NCBI RefSeq assembly: GCF_016772475.1 | Contig: NZ_CP068595.1 | Coordinates: 186,001-250,000 of the forward strand | Length of the DNA stretch: 64,000 nucleotides | Direction of reading: 5' to 3' | Origin: Paenibacillus sonchi | GTDB lineage: Bacteria > Bacillota > Bacilli > Paenibacillales > Paenibacillaceae | Shown: positions 37,964 to 46,175 of the stretch, one piece after another | Position numbering within the stretch: the stretch's first letter is position 1 | Layout of the letters: each line of letters begins with the position of its first letter | The notes under the pieces: model-generated | Database searches by the model: none | What the model was told of the DNA's origin: nothing | The model's input: the letters and a program-made list of their open reading frames with translations, nothing else | Program-made: the position numbers and the translations under genes

Positions 37964-40210
37964 TTATTTCACGGTAACAGATACCGTTACCGTTTTGTTA
38001 TTGTATTTGCCCTTGATTGAGGTTGTGCCTTTACCAACAGCAGTGATGATTCCGGAAGCGCTGATCTTGGCTACGGAAGGCTTGGAGCTTGTCCATACCG
38101 TGCTTCCTGTGACCGTGGCTGTATTGCCGGTATCATACAGAGCAGTTACCACTACTCCTTGCGAAGCGCCCGGCGCCAGCTTCAGTCTGGTTTCGCTGAC
38201 CGTAAGCTTGGTCAGCTTAGGCACAACAGTAATCTTTACCGTTGCCGTAATTCCCTGGTAGGACCCTGTCAGTGTCGCTGTACCTTCACCAACCGCTTTT
38301 ACCGAAGTTCCTCTAACTGTAGCCACTGCTGTATTGGAGGACTCCCAGTTCATAGCGCCGGAGAAATTCGCTGTTTTACCGTTCGAGAAGGTTCCTGTCA
38401 CTTTGATCGATTTGGAGGCTTTAATGTTCATTTCAAGCACGCTTGGCTCTACCAGCAGCTTCACAACCTTCTGCTCAATAGTTACCGGAATGCTGATGGT
38501 CTTATTGGAATACGTACCTTTCAGAGTCGCCGAGCCTTTGGATAATCCCTTCATTGTCTTGCCGGCGGCTGTCTGTTTGACCACTGCATTGCTGCCGCTG
38601 AACTCCCATTTAATCGTCGGGGTGACATCCAGCTCATCCCCGTTCTCCAGCACCGCTTTAACACCAGGCAGCGGCTTCTCTTCGCCAATGACCAGACTCT
38701 GCGGATCTTCAGGCCCGATCAGCACAAGCACTTTATTCAGAACCGTCACTTTCAGTTCCACACTTTTACTGCGGATGGCCGAAGGGGATGCTGCAACAGT
38801 GCTATTCTTGATCTTACCGGTAAGGGTAACCGTGCCTGCCTTGCCGCCGACAAGCTTGCCGTCCTTGATCCGGACGATCTCTTCATCGGCGGAAGTCCAC
38901 TCGATTTGATCACTAATCTCAAGCTTGGTGCCGTCATACTTTGTTCCGGTTACTTTTGGCAGACTCTCGGAGTCCGCCGTAAAGAGCTCCTGCTCGGTTT
39001 TATCTGCAGTTAATTCAGTAAGGGTCGGCAATACCGTAAGCTTGAATGACTTGCTGACACCGAGATACTCCCCTTTGATCACTGTAGTCCCAACTGCCTT
39101 GGCCATTACGGTAGCTGCGGCATCTTCTGAAGCCACAGCATCGGCTGTCACTGTCGCTGCCAGCTGATTGTCAGAGCTCCAGACCGTACGTACAGATTGA
39201 TTTTGGGACGAATTCACGGCATCCCGGACGAAAGACTTAACCCTAAGGCTTTCCCCAAGAAAAAGAGTCTGATCGCCCTCAGGGTTCAGCAGCAGCGCCT
39301 CATATGGCGCACGCACATAGATATCTACTGATTTGGAAACCCCAAGATAGCTCGCTGTAATAACAGCCTTGCCTGTTCCTTCTATTGTAATTTTACCGGC
39401 ATCCACCTTGGCAATGCTCTCATTGGAGGTTGTCCAGTTCGCATCCGCAGCAATATCCTTTTCCGGGCTGCTTTCGGTTGCTTTGGTCATTGCGGACAAT
39501 TGCACAGGTGAGTCGCCGACCAGCAGTTCCATTTCCTTGACGGCAGTGTCTTTCGCCTTATCCTTCAGCACAATGGCTGAATACGGGAGCTGCACCACGG
39601 CCTTGAAAGTGGCAGTCAACCCTTTGTATTTGGCCGTAATTGTCGACTTCCCTTCACCCACAAGCGTGATTTTGCCGTCCTCAATCGTCAGTACATTCGG
39701 ATTGGAGCTGGTCCAGTCCGCATCGGCTGACACATCTTTTACAGATGTGGCTGATTCTCCGCCAACGACTTTGGCTTTGACCCGCAGAGACTCTTCACTG
39801 TCGCCGAGTTTATAGTTGCCATCGGAGCTGCGCTCCAATGTTAATTCCTTGAAGGGATGAGTTACGGATACCTCAAGGGTAGCGATCGCATTGTTGTACG
39901 TTGCTGTAATCATCGCAGTACCACTGTTTACCGCTGTTAGCAGTCCGTTGGCTACTTTGACAACATTCGTATTGGAAGAAGTCCAGATCGCTGCAGCCGT
40001 GATATCCCTTTTGGAAGAAGACCCCTCCAGGCTGGCATAGACCTTAAGCTGCTTGGGTGTCTGTCCAACGGTAAGCTCTACTTTTGCGGAGCTGTCGAAT
40101 TCAATGGAATTGAGGTCGCCAGTAGCTGCAAAGACGTTTACCGGAAAAACTGCAAAGGTCAGCAATATCATAATGAGGATCATTTTCGTCATTTTCCTGT
40201 ACACAGTCAT
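37964..40210 (-). CDS. Secreted protein of eight tandem bacterial Ig-like (Big_2) domains
   Basis: A 748-residue exported protein built almost entirely of repeats. Seen: a signal peptide (MILIMILLTFAVFPVNVFAA), then eight modules of about 85-95 residues, each with a W(T/E)SSN...V strand and a closing G.(A/T).I.(A/G).Y...T..V motif (for example WTSSNTNVVKVANG and WTSSNPNVLTIEDG). No SLH, LPXTG or enzymatic domain is visible. Big_2 domains commonly serve adhesion or cell-surface roles; the actual role here is unknown. The ATG has AAGGAGAG 5 nt upstream. It has its own terminator and sits between conserved genes yqeW and mtaB. Confidence 0.88.
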   Translation of the reverse strand: MTVYRKMTKMILIMILLTFAVFPVNVFAATGDLNSIEFDSSAKVELTVGQTPKQLKVYASLEGSSSKRDITAAAIWTSSNTNVVKVANGLLTAVNSGTAMITATYNNAIATLEVSVTHPFKELTLERSSDGNYKLGDSEESLRVKAKVVGGESATSVKDVSADADWTSSNPNVLTIEDGKITLVGEGKSTITAKYKGLTATFKAVVQLPYSAIVLKDKAKDTAVKEMELLVGDSPVQLSAMTKATESSPEKDIAADANWTTSNESIAKVDAGKITIEGTGKAVITASYLGVSKSVDIYVRAPYEALLLNPEGDQTLFLGESLRVKSFVRDAVNSSQNQSVRTVWSSDNQLAATVTADAVASEDAAATVMAKAVGTTVIKGEYLGVSKSFKLTVLPTLTELTADKTEQELFTADSESLPKVTGTKYDGTKLEISDQIEWTSADEEIVRIKDGKLVGGKAGTVTLTGKIKNSTVAASPSAIRSKSVELKVTVLNKVLVLIGPEDPQSLVIGEEKPLPGVKAVLENGDELDVTPTIKWEFSGSNAVVKQTAAGKTMKGLSKGSATLKGTYSNKTISIPVTIEQKVVKLLVEPSVLEMNIKASKSIKVTGTFSNGKTANFSGAMNWESSNTAVATVRGTSVKAVGEGTATLTGSYQGITATVKITVVPKLTKLTVSETRLKLAPGASQGVVVTALYDTGNTATVTGSTVWTSSKPSVAKISASGIITAVGKGTTSIKGKYNNKTVTVSVTVK

Positions 40211-40344
40211 TGTTTCTCTCCTTAGGCATTAAAATTGTCGGTGCTCATTTTCCACACTCTTCCACCTATATCGACAATTACGGCCTGAGTGTTTACCCTA
40301 TTTCCAAATTTTTTTCAGCAGCAGCCAAATTCGGGACTTTCTAA

Positions 40345-40562
40345 CTATATAGAGTGAACTTAAGATATTTACATTAGGGGCTTAGTCGGGACTACGGAGA
40401 ATGTTTGGACTTCCGGCCGCTGTTGTATCCAGATTTCTTGATTCATGCTGTTTTTAGCGGATGAAATCCGGATACAAAGGCGGTCGCTAACGCTCCTACA
40501 GTTCCAAACTTCCCCTACACCCCTTTTCCCTTTTGTTAGTTTTTCAAGTTCGCTTTATATAG
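40345..40562. mobile_element. MITE-like palindromic element at the 3' end of the Nudix gene
   Basis: A 218-bp gene-free element with imperfect terminal inverted repeats: CTATATAGAGTGAACTT (40345-40361) against the complement of AAGTTCGCTTTATATAG (40546-40562), 15 of 17 matching. Nested inside are GTTTGGA/TCCAAAC (40403-40409, 40503-40509) and a 23-bp imperfect inverted repeat (40415-40437 with 40463-40485, 19 of 23). It has no coding capacity. The right end contains the stop codon of the Nudix gene. Confidence 0.65.
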
Positions 40563-40992
40563 ACGTCTTCACTCCCAGCAGCGATAAAGCTTTTCGCAAA
40601 ACCTGGATATTATTCGAGTACGAGTTGCCTGTTCCCCGTATCCAGGCAGCCGCCGGATCATGCCATTCCACAGCGTTTATCTCCTCAGTCTGTGCCTTAG
40701 TCTCACCGCCTACAGACTCCACCAGAAAATAATGAACCTCCTTATTCACTAAGCCGTGAACCGGATGCTGAAACGTATATTTAATCACATCAATCGGCGC
40801 TTTGATTGCCCCGACTGTCCCTGTCTCCTCACGGATTTCGCGCAGTGCGGTTTCCTCCACAGTTTCCCCCTGCTCCATCTTGCCTTTGGGCAGCGCAATT
40901 CTGCCATACCGGTCTACAATGAGCTGAACCTCCAGACCGTCCGCCCCTTGCCGGTAGACCACTCCGCCCGCTGAAATCTGCTTATATGCCAT
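40555..40992 (-). CDS. Nudix hydrolase
   Basis: Hydrolyses a nucleoside-diphosphate-linked substrate; the specific one cannot be read from sequence. The Nudix box is intact: GKMEQGETVEETALREIREETG-type pattern (G-x5-E-x7-REIREETG, about residues 37-59). N-terminus AYKQISAGGVVYR is typical of the MutT/Ap4A-like group. The ATG at 40992 is 6 nt after AGGAGG, better than the ATG two codons upstream. The leader contains three tandem copies of a 63-bp hairpin repeat. The last codons and stop lie in the terminal repeat of a MITE-like element, so the C-terminus may have been altered by insertion. Confidence 0.92.
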   Translation of the reverse strand: MAYKQISAGGVVYRQGADGLEVQLIVDRYGRIALPKGKMEQGETVEETALREIREETGTVGAIKAPIDVIKYTFQHPVHGLVNKEVHYFLVESVGGETKAQTEEINAVEWHDPAAAWIRGTGNSYSNNIQVLRKALSLLGVKTSI

Positions 40993-41008
40993 ATTCATCC
41001 TCCTAAAA

Positions 41009-41197
41009 GTTTTGCCTGTGTTACATCATTGATTTACTTCAGGCAAAACTTGCTTCGTAAGCATATGCTTGGTTTTGCCTGTGTTGCATCATTGATTTAC
41101 TTCAGGCAAAACTTGCTTCGTAAGCCTATGCTTGGTTTTGCCTGTGTTGCATCATCGATTTACTTCGGGCAAAACTTGCTTCGTAAGCTTATGCTCT
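41009..41197 (-). repeat. Tandem 3 x 63-bp hairpin repeat upstream of the Nudix gene
   Basis: Three head-to-tail units begin GTTTTGCCTG on the plus strand at 41009, 41072 and 41135, each exactly 63 bp and nearly identical. Each unit contains a perfect or near-perfect GTTTTGCCTG/CAGGCAAAAC inverted repeat and a near-palindromic AAGCATATGCTT. The unit closest to the gene runs into its ribosome site, AAAACTTTTAGGAGGA (40998-41013). A single diverged copy precedes cdd. Confidence 0.92.
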
Positions 41198-41221
41198 TCT
41201 TGAATATATTACCCTAATAAC

Positions 41222-41244
41222 AAAATAGCCCCACAATGTGGGGC
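41222..41244 (-). terminator. Terminator downstream of mtaB
   Basis: On the minus strand GCCCCAC-ATT-GTGGGGC followed by TATTTTG, 60 nt past the mtaB stop; it ends the prmA-...-mtaB transcript. Confidence 0.8.
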
Positions 41245-41303
41245 GTTTCGTAAAACCACGCAGCGAAGTGGAAAAAGTTATACCAAAGATTGTGGACGAA
41301 GCC

Positions 41304-42647
41304 CTACTGCACAATCCGGCGGAGCCCGCTCCGGTTCACGCTGACCAGCTCACCACGGCATTCGTTCACTCCTGCTTCGGTAATCTTCACCTGGCACAGC
41401 TCCCCCTGCAGGGAGTCATCGCCGTTGAAGAATACCTGCAGATAGTTATCGCTGAAGCCATGCTGTATGCTGCGTCCGGGAGCATTCTTGGCCGATCTCT
41501 CGGCAATGACGGATACCGTTTTGCCGACGAACCTGCGGGCATAGGCCAGCTGCATTTCTTCGGAGAGGTCAATCAGCTGCTGAACGCGGGCGTTCTTGAT
41601 GTCCTCATCCACCTGGTTCAGCATCCGTGCTGCCGGAGTCCCTGTACGCTTGGAATACGGAAATACATGCATCTCCGAGTAGTTGACCGCCTTCATGAAA
41701 TCGTAGCCGGCGCGGAACATTTCCTCGGTTTCACCCGGGAAGCCGACAATAACGTCCGTCGTGATGCCTACATCCGGCATCGCCTGCCGGATCAGCTCCA
41801 TTTTGGCGTAATACTCTTCTGTCGTATATTTGCGGCGCATCGCCTTCAGCACTTCGTTATGTCCGGCCTGCAGCGGAATATGCAGATGACGGCACATTTT
41901 GGAGCTGCGGTTCAGCACGTCCAGCAGCTTCCCGTCAATCTGGCTGGCTTCAATCGAGCTGATGCGCACCCGTTCCAGCCCGTCTACCTGATCCAGCTCC
42001 CACAGCAGATCGGCAAGCCGGTAATTCTCCAGATCATCCCCGTAGCCTCCGGTATGAATTCCGGTCAGGACGAATTCCTTGTATCCGGCTTCCACCAATT
42101 GATGCGCCTGGGCAACAATCGACTTCGGATCACGGCTGCGCGACAAGCCGCGCGACCAGGGAATGATGCAGAAGGTGCAGAAGTTGTTGCAGCCATCCTG
42201 GATTTTCATAAAAGCCCGCGTCCGGTCGGCAAAGCCCGGCACATCCAGCTCCTCAAACTCCCGTGTCTTCATAATGTTGCGGACAGCGTTCACCGGCTGG
42301 CGGGATTCCTGGATGTTCTTCACATGGGTCATGATATGCTCGCGGTCCTGGTTCCCGATCACGAGATCAACCCCCGGAATATCCAGAATCTCACCGGGCG
42401 AGGTCTGTGCATAGCAGCCCGTTACAGCCACAATCGCCTCCGGATTGCGGCGCACGGCGCGGCGGATCATTTGGCGGCTTTTTTTGTCGCCGGTGTTGGT
42501 TACTGTACAGGTGTTGATCAAATAGACATCGGCGGGCCCTTCGAAGTCAACCTGCTCGTAACCTTCATTTTTGAAAAGCTGCCAGATTGCTTCAGTGTCG
42601 TAGAAATTCACTTTACAACCTAAAGTATAAAATGCTACGGATGGCAT
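41304..42647 (-). CDS. mtaB: tRNA t6A37 methylthiotransferase MtaB
   Basis: Radical-SAM enzyme that converts t6A37 to ms2t6A37 in ANN-decoding tRNAs. Seen: N-terminal UPF0004 domain with TLGCKVN, NTCTVTN and VTGCYAQ (three cysteines for an iron-sulfur cluster), radical-SAM motif CNNFCTFCIIPWSRG, HIPLQAGHNEVLKAM, and a C-terminal TRAM domain. The length of 447 residues fits YqeV/MtaB. It starts 3 nt after the rsmE stop; GGGGGGAG gives the ribosome site. Confidence 0.96.
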   Translation of the reverse strand: MPSVAFYTLGCKVNFYDTEAIWQLFKNEGYEQVDFEGPADVYLINTCTVTNTGDKKSRQMIRRAVRRNPEAIVAVTGCYAQTSPGEILDIPGVDLVIGNQDREHIMTHVKNIQESRQPVNAVRNIMKTREFEELDVPGFADRTRAFMKIQDGCNNFCTFCIIPWSRGLSRSRDPKSIVAQAHQLVEAGYKEFVLTGIHTGGYGDDLENYRLADLLWELDQVDGLERVRISSIEASQIDGKLLDVLNRSSKMCRHLHIPLQAGHNEVLKAMRRKYTTEEYYAKMELIRQAMPDVGITTDVIVGFPGETEEMFRAGYDFMKAVNYSEMHVFPYSKRTGTPAARMLNQVDEDIKNARVQQLIDLSEEMQLAYARRFVGKTVSVIAERSAKNAPGRSIQHGFSDNYLQVFFNGDDSLQGELCQVKITEAGVNECRGELVSVNRSGLRRIVQ

Positions 42648-42650
42648 TGT

Positions 42651-43415
42651 TCAAGCTCCCCCCATTTCTCCGGATTCATATAAAATACAGGCTGCGGCTA
42701 CCATGCCTGCCGTCTCGCAGCGCAAAATGCGCCGTCCAAGCCCGACGGACACCGCCCCGGCCTCTTCAGCCGCACGGCATTCCTCCGGACTGAAGCCGCC
42801 CTCAGGGCCGACAACAACCATGACCTTGCCTGTTGACTGCGGCGGCAGGGCGGACAACCAGGGAGCAGCCGCGCTGCGGAGCTGCAGGCCTTCTTCTTTT
42901 TCATAACAGAAATACACAGCGTCATACCCGCTGAAGCTCTTCAGCAGCAGCTTCCAGCTGAGCGGCGGGTGCACGTCCGGAATGATGTTCCGGTGTGCCT
43001 GCTCGGCGGCCTCTTTGCAGATTTTGCGCCAGCGCTCCAGCCGTTTGCTCTCCTTGCGCTCGTCATACTGCACAATCGTACGCTCCGAGAGAAAAGGAAC
43101 GAAGGCTACCGCGCCGATTTCGGTACATTTTTGAATCACCGTCTCCAGCTTGTCTCCTTTGGGCAGACTCTGGGCCACTGTGATTTTGATCTGCGGCTCA
43201 TGCGTCATATCCAGCAGTTCCAGGATATTTACGGTCACTTCACCGGGTTCAATCCCGGCAATCTCCACCAGCGCCTCCCGGGAGACTCCGTCGCTGACGA
43301 TGAGCTTGTCTCCGGCCTTGCCGCGCATAACCTTGGCGATATGGCGGGCATCCTCTCCGCCGATCACTACCATGTCCGGATGAAACTGTTCCGGTGTTAC
43401 AAAATAACGCTGCAT
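42651..43415 (-). CDS. rsmE: 16S rRNA (uracil-N3)-methyltransferase RsmE
   Basis: SPOUT-class methyltransferase for m3U1498 of 16S rRNA. Seen: N-terminal PUA-like part (MQRYFVTPEQF, GGEDARHIAKVMRGKAGD), then VAQSLPKGDKLETVIQKCTE, the SAM-knot residues VVVGPEGGFSPEE and VGLGRRILRCETAG. The length of 254 residues is normal. Placed directly before mtaB, as yqeU-yqeV in B. subtilis. The 147-bp gap upstream (43416-43562) shows no gene. Confidence 0.96.
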   Translation of the reverse strand: MQRYFVTPEQFHPDMVVIGGEDARHIAKVMRGKAGDKLIVSDGVSREALVEIAGIEPGEVTVNILELLDMTHEPQIKITVAQSLPKGDKLETVIQKCTEIGAVAFVPFLSERTIVQYDERKESKRLERWRKICKEAAEQAHRNIIPDVHPPLSWKLLLKSFSGYDAVYFCYEKEEGLQLRSAAAPWLSALPPQSTGKVMVVVGPEGGFSPEECRAAEEAGAVSVGLGRRILRCETAGMVAAACILYESGEMGGA

Positions 43416-43562
43416 CTACTCATCATCCTGTCCCTTGTTCAGCATTAAAGCGGCAGCGTTCCTGCTTCCCAGGTTCCCTGCCGCCGCTCTGCACACATCA
43501 ATTCCCCGCTAAAAATACCACGTTACATCATACAACGTTTGCCTGGCTGTGAACAGTCCCGG

Positions 43563-44255
43563 TTACAGCTTTCCATATCCAAACAGGCTAAGAAACATAT
43601 TAATGAAATCATTTGCTATTTGCAGGGACCAGGAATTCAATGGCCCGATCGTATAAGCGCTTAATCCGGGAATAAAGACAATAAGCAAAAAGATAAAGAC
43701 CGTCCACTGCTCATACTGCTGCAGCTTGCCGCGGATCGGCCGCGGTGCGATATCCTCTACAATCCGGTAGCCGTCCAGAGGCGGCAGCGGAATCAGATTA
43801 AACAGGAACAAGAAGAAATTGAACGGAATGAACATGCCGAAGAACCAGTAAACTGCTCTTAACAATTGTTCATTGGCAATGGAATCCATTACCCCCGTTG
43901 CATAAAGTGCAGCATAGATCAGCGCACCGATAATCCCCAGCAAAAAATTGCTGAGCGGTCCGGCGGCGGACACAATAACCCCCATCAGCCGGGGCCGGCT
44001 GAAGTTGTCGCGGTTCACCGGAACCGGACGTGCCCAGCCGAATCCGGCAATGAGCAGCAGGATAATACCGAACAGATCAAAGTGAACGGCCGGGTTCAGC
44101 GTCATGCGGCCAAGCAGCCTAGCTGTCGGATCGCCGAACTTATTGGCAAAGTACGCGTGGGCGAACTCATGCACAGTAAATGCGATCACAATCGTAATCA
44201 GAAAAAACGGAAGCTGCTGCAGGGGATATACTAGAATTCGATCAAGTGAATCCAT
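43563..44255 (-). CDS. Site-2 protease family membrane protein
   Basis: Predicted intramembrane zinc metalloprotease (M50-like). Seen: the zinc-binding motif HEFAHA (H-E-x-x-H, about residues 29-34) in the first TM region, GWARPVPVN, SAAGPLSNFLLG, and the third-ligand motif NLIPLPPLDG with its Asp. About five to six hydrophobic segments. The length of 230 residues fits the small YwhC-like group. The start ATG directly follows the prmA stop, suggesting coupling. Substrate unknown. Confidence 0.92.
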   Translation of the reverse strand: MDSLDRILVYPLQQLPFFLITIVIAFTVHEFAHAYFANKFGDPTARLLGRMTLNPAVHFDLFGIILLLIAGFGWARPVPVNRDNFSRPRLMGVIVSAAGPLSNFLLGIIGALIYAALYATGVMDSIANEQLLRAVYWFFGMFIPFNFFLFLFNLIPLPPLDGYRIVEDIAPRPIRGKLQQYEQWTVFIFLLIVFIPGLSAYTIGPLNSWSLQIANDFINMFLSLFGYGKL

Positions 44256-44257
44256 CT

Positions 44258-45319
44258 TTACCTCTTTCCGGCTGTAAACGCCACCCAGTCTTCTTCACGG
44301 GATACTTCCATAATCTCAAAACCGGAAGACACCAGCGCTTTCGCCACGACCTCTTCCTTATCCTTATAAATACCGGAGGTAATATAGATTCCATCCGGCT
44401 GCAGGGCACGGTAGACATCATCCGTGAACAGTACAATAATCTCCGCCAAAATATTGGCGACCACAATCTTCACCGGGAGGGTAACGCCATACGCCGCTTC
44501 GCCCGCCAAACCGGATGAATCCAACCCGGTATCCACCGGATGGCCAGGTCTGGCCGAAGGCCACATCTCTCCGGCCGCCGTATCCAGCGCCCGTTCGCCG
44601 CCGCCCAGCAGCGACAGAAGGTCGCTTTCCTTAACGGCAATCTTATCCTGCAGCCGGTTCAGCGCCACATTCTCGCGCGCACTGTTCACTGCCACCGGGT
44701 CCAGATCCAGCGCCAGCACCGACTTTGCCCCCAGCAGAACTGCACCTACGGCAAGGATGCCGGAGCCCGTGCCAACGTCGATCACCTCTTCGCCGCCTTG
44801 GATATGCTGCTCCAGTGCGCGCAGGCACAGCGCCGTGGTCGGATGGGTTCCGGTTCCGAAGGCCATGCCGGGATCAAGTTCAATAATCTTTTCAGCAGCG
44901 TCTACAGGGGTATATTCTTCCCAGGTCGGCTTAATCGTCAGCCTGTCCGATACACGCAGCGGCTTGAAATACTGCTTCCAGGCATGCGCCCAATCCTCCT
45001 CATCCACCGTTTTCCAGGAAATCAGCGCCTTGCCGGGATCAATCCCGAACCCGCGCAGCTCTGCAACTCTCGGAGCAAGTTCTTCTATAATATCATCCAT
45101 GGAGACAGCTTCGGCAAAATAGCCTTTAATCACAGCTTCCCCTTCAGGGATATCATTGAGCGGTTCGTCGTATAATTCACCGTAACGGGTGTCCCGTGCT
45201 TTGTTCAGCGTCCCCGATTCCTCAATGGAAACACCGCCTGCTCCGGCTTCATACAGCAGATTGGATATCATCTCCTGTGCTTCTTCTGTTGTATGTACCG
45301 TCAGTTCGTGCCATAACAT
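44258..45319 (-). CDS. prmA: Ribosomal protein L11 methyltransferase PrmA
   Basis: Trimethylates ribosomal protein L11. Seen: N-terminal substrate-binding domain MLWHELTVHTTEEAQEMI, GMAFGTGTHPTTALCLRAL, the SAM site IDVGTGSGILAVGAVLLGA, and IVVANILAEIIV. The length of 353 residues exceeds the usual 310-320: an insertion of about 40 residues (with EMWPSARPGHPVDTG) lies just before the IVVANIL strand. The ATG at 45319 follows AAAACTTTTAGGAGGA by 10 nt; a longer in-frame start at 45352 would read through the ribosome site. In B. subtilis (yqeT) this gene directly follows dnaJ; here 13 kb intervene. Confidence 0.94.
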   Translation of the reverse strand: MLWHELTVHTTEEAQEMISNLLYEAGAGGVSIEESGTLNKARDTRYGELYDEPLNDIPEGEAVIKGYFAEAVSMDDIIEELAPRVAELRGFGIDPGKALISWKTVDEEDWAHAWKQYFKPLRVSDRLTIKPTWEEYTPVDAAEKIIELDPGMAFGTGTHPTTALCLRALEQHIQGGEEVIDVGTGSGILAVGAVLLGAKSVLALDLDPVAVNSARENVALNRLQDKIAVKESDLLSLLGGGERALDTAAGEMWPSARPGHPVDTGLDSSGLAGEAAYGVTLPVKIVVANILAEIIVLFTDDVYRALQPDGIYITSGIYKDKEEVVAKALVSSGFEIMEVSREEDWVAFTAGKR

Positions 45320-45403
45320 GTGTGTGGGTCCTCCTAAAAGTTTTGTAACCATTGAACATTTAACAGTATACCATTACTTGCCCGGGTAGCGCCAAACTGC
45401 CCC

Positions 45404-45982
45404 TCAGTTGCCCGGACCCTGTTGACTGCTGCGGCAAAAGCAATCCGCCGTATGGTCATCCACCATGCCGGACGCCTGCATAAACGCATAGCATATGGTG
45501 GAGCCGACAAACTTCATCCCCTTTTTCTTCAGCGCCTTGCTCATCTGGTCGGACTGCGGACTTGTAGCCGGAACCTCGGATCTTGTCTTCCACTGGTTAA
45601 TCACCGGCTCTCCGCCCGTAAAACTCCAGAGATATTTTGCAAAACCGCCCGCTTCCCGGCTAATCTCCTGAAACACCGCAGCATTTTGAATGACCGCTTG
45701 AATCTTCAGCCGGTTGCGGATAATTCCCGTGTCCTGCATTAAGGCTTCGATTTTGGCTTCGTCATACAGCACAATCTTCCCGGGGTCGAATCCGTCGAAC
45801 ACTTCACGGAAGTGCTCCCGTTTTTTCAAAACCGTATACCAGCTCAGCCCGGCCTGCATGCCCTCCAGCATCAGCAGCTCGAACAGCTTCCGGTCGTCGT
45901 ACAGGGGCTTGCCCCATTCCTCATCATGATAAGCAATATACAGCGGGTCTTCATTGACCCAGGCACAGCGTGTAATCTGCAA
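45404..45982 (-). CDS. tag: DNA-3-methyladenine glycosylase I
   Basis: Base-excision repair glycosylase removing 3-methyladenine. Seen: N-terminal RCAWVNEDPLYIAYHDEEWG with a zinc Cys and conserved Trp/Tyr, FELLMLEGMQAGLSWYTVL, NRLKIQAVIQNA, FVGSTICYAFMQASGMVDDH and a C-terminal C-F-C (zinc site). The TTG at 45982 is chosen because AAAGGAGAGAG lies upstream and the product matches Tag N-termini, giving 192 residues. It is separated from prmA by 84 nt; probably an accessory arrival in the dnaJ-prmA gap. Confidence 0.92.
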   Translation of the reverse strand: MQITRCAWVNEDPLYIAYHDEEWGKPLYDDRKLFELLMLEGMQAGLSWYTVLKKREHFREVFDGFDPGKIVLYDEAKIEALMQDTGIIRNRLKIQAVIQNAAVFQEISREAGGFAKYLWSFTGGEPVINQWKTRSEVPATSPQSDQMSKALKKKGMKFVGSTICYAFMQASGMVDDHTADCFCRSSQQGPGN

Positions 45983-46083
45983 AATTGGGCTCTCTCCTTT
46001 TTCAGCTATATGCCTCAGAATCAAATTAATAATACCAGCTCAAAAGCCTCCCTTACCATACGCACGCAGCAGCGATTCGTGGC

Positions 46084-46126
46084 AAAAAAAGAGGCGTCCG
46101 CACCCGCCACGGGTTCTGGACACCTC
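46084..46126 (-). terminator. Terminator of the sigma/anti-sigma operon
   Basis: On the minus strand GAGGTGTCC, an inner ACCCG/GGGT hairpin, GGACGCCTC then TTTTTTT, about 50 nt after the anti-sigma stop. Confidence 0.85.
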
Positions 46127-46175
46127 CAAGCTTTTAAAAAACAGTTTCTTCCTTATCCTCATCAGCACTGAGAAT

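Noticed and set aside
41009..41197. Possible CRISPR array or repeat protein upstream of the Nudix gene
   Set aside because: 63-bp units are identical along their whole length (no spacers); the repeat ORF read from the plus strand is out of any supported context and lacks a ribosome site.
41238..42623. 461-codon plus-strand ORF opposite mtaB
   Set aside because: It is the antisense shadow of a well-supported radical-SAM gene; the translation has no domain pattern and a His/Leu-rich composition typical of reverse-frame reading.
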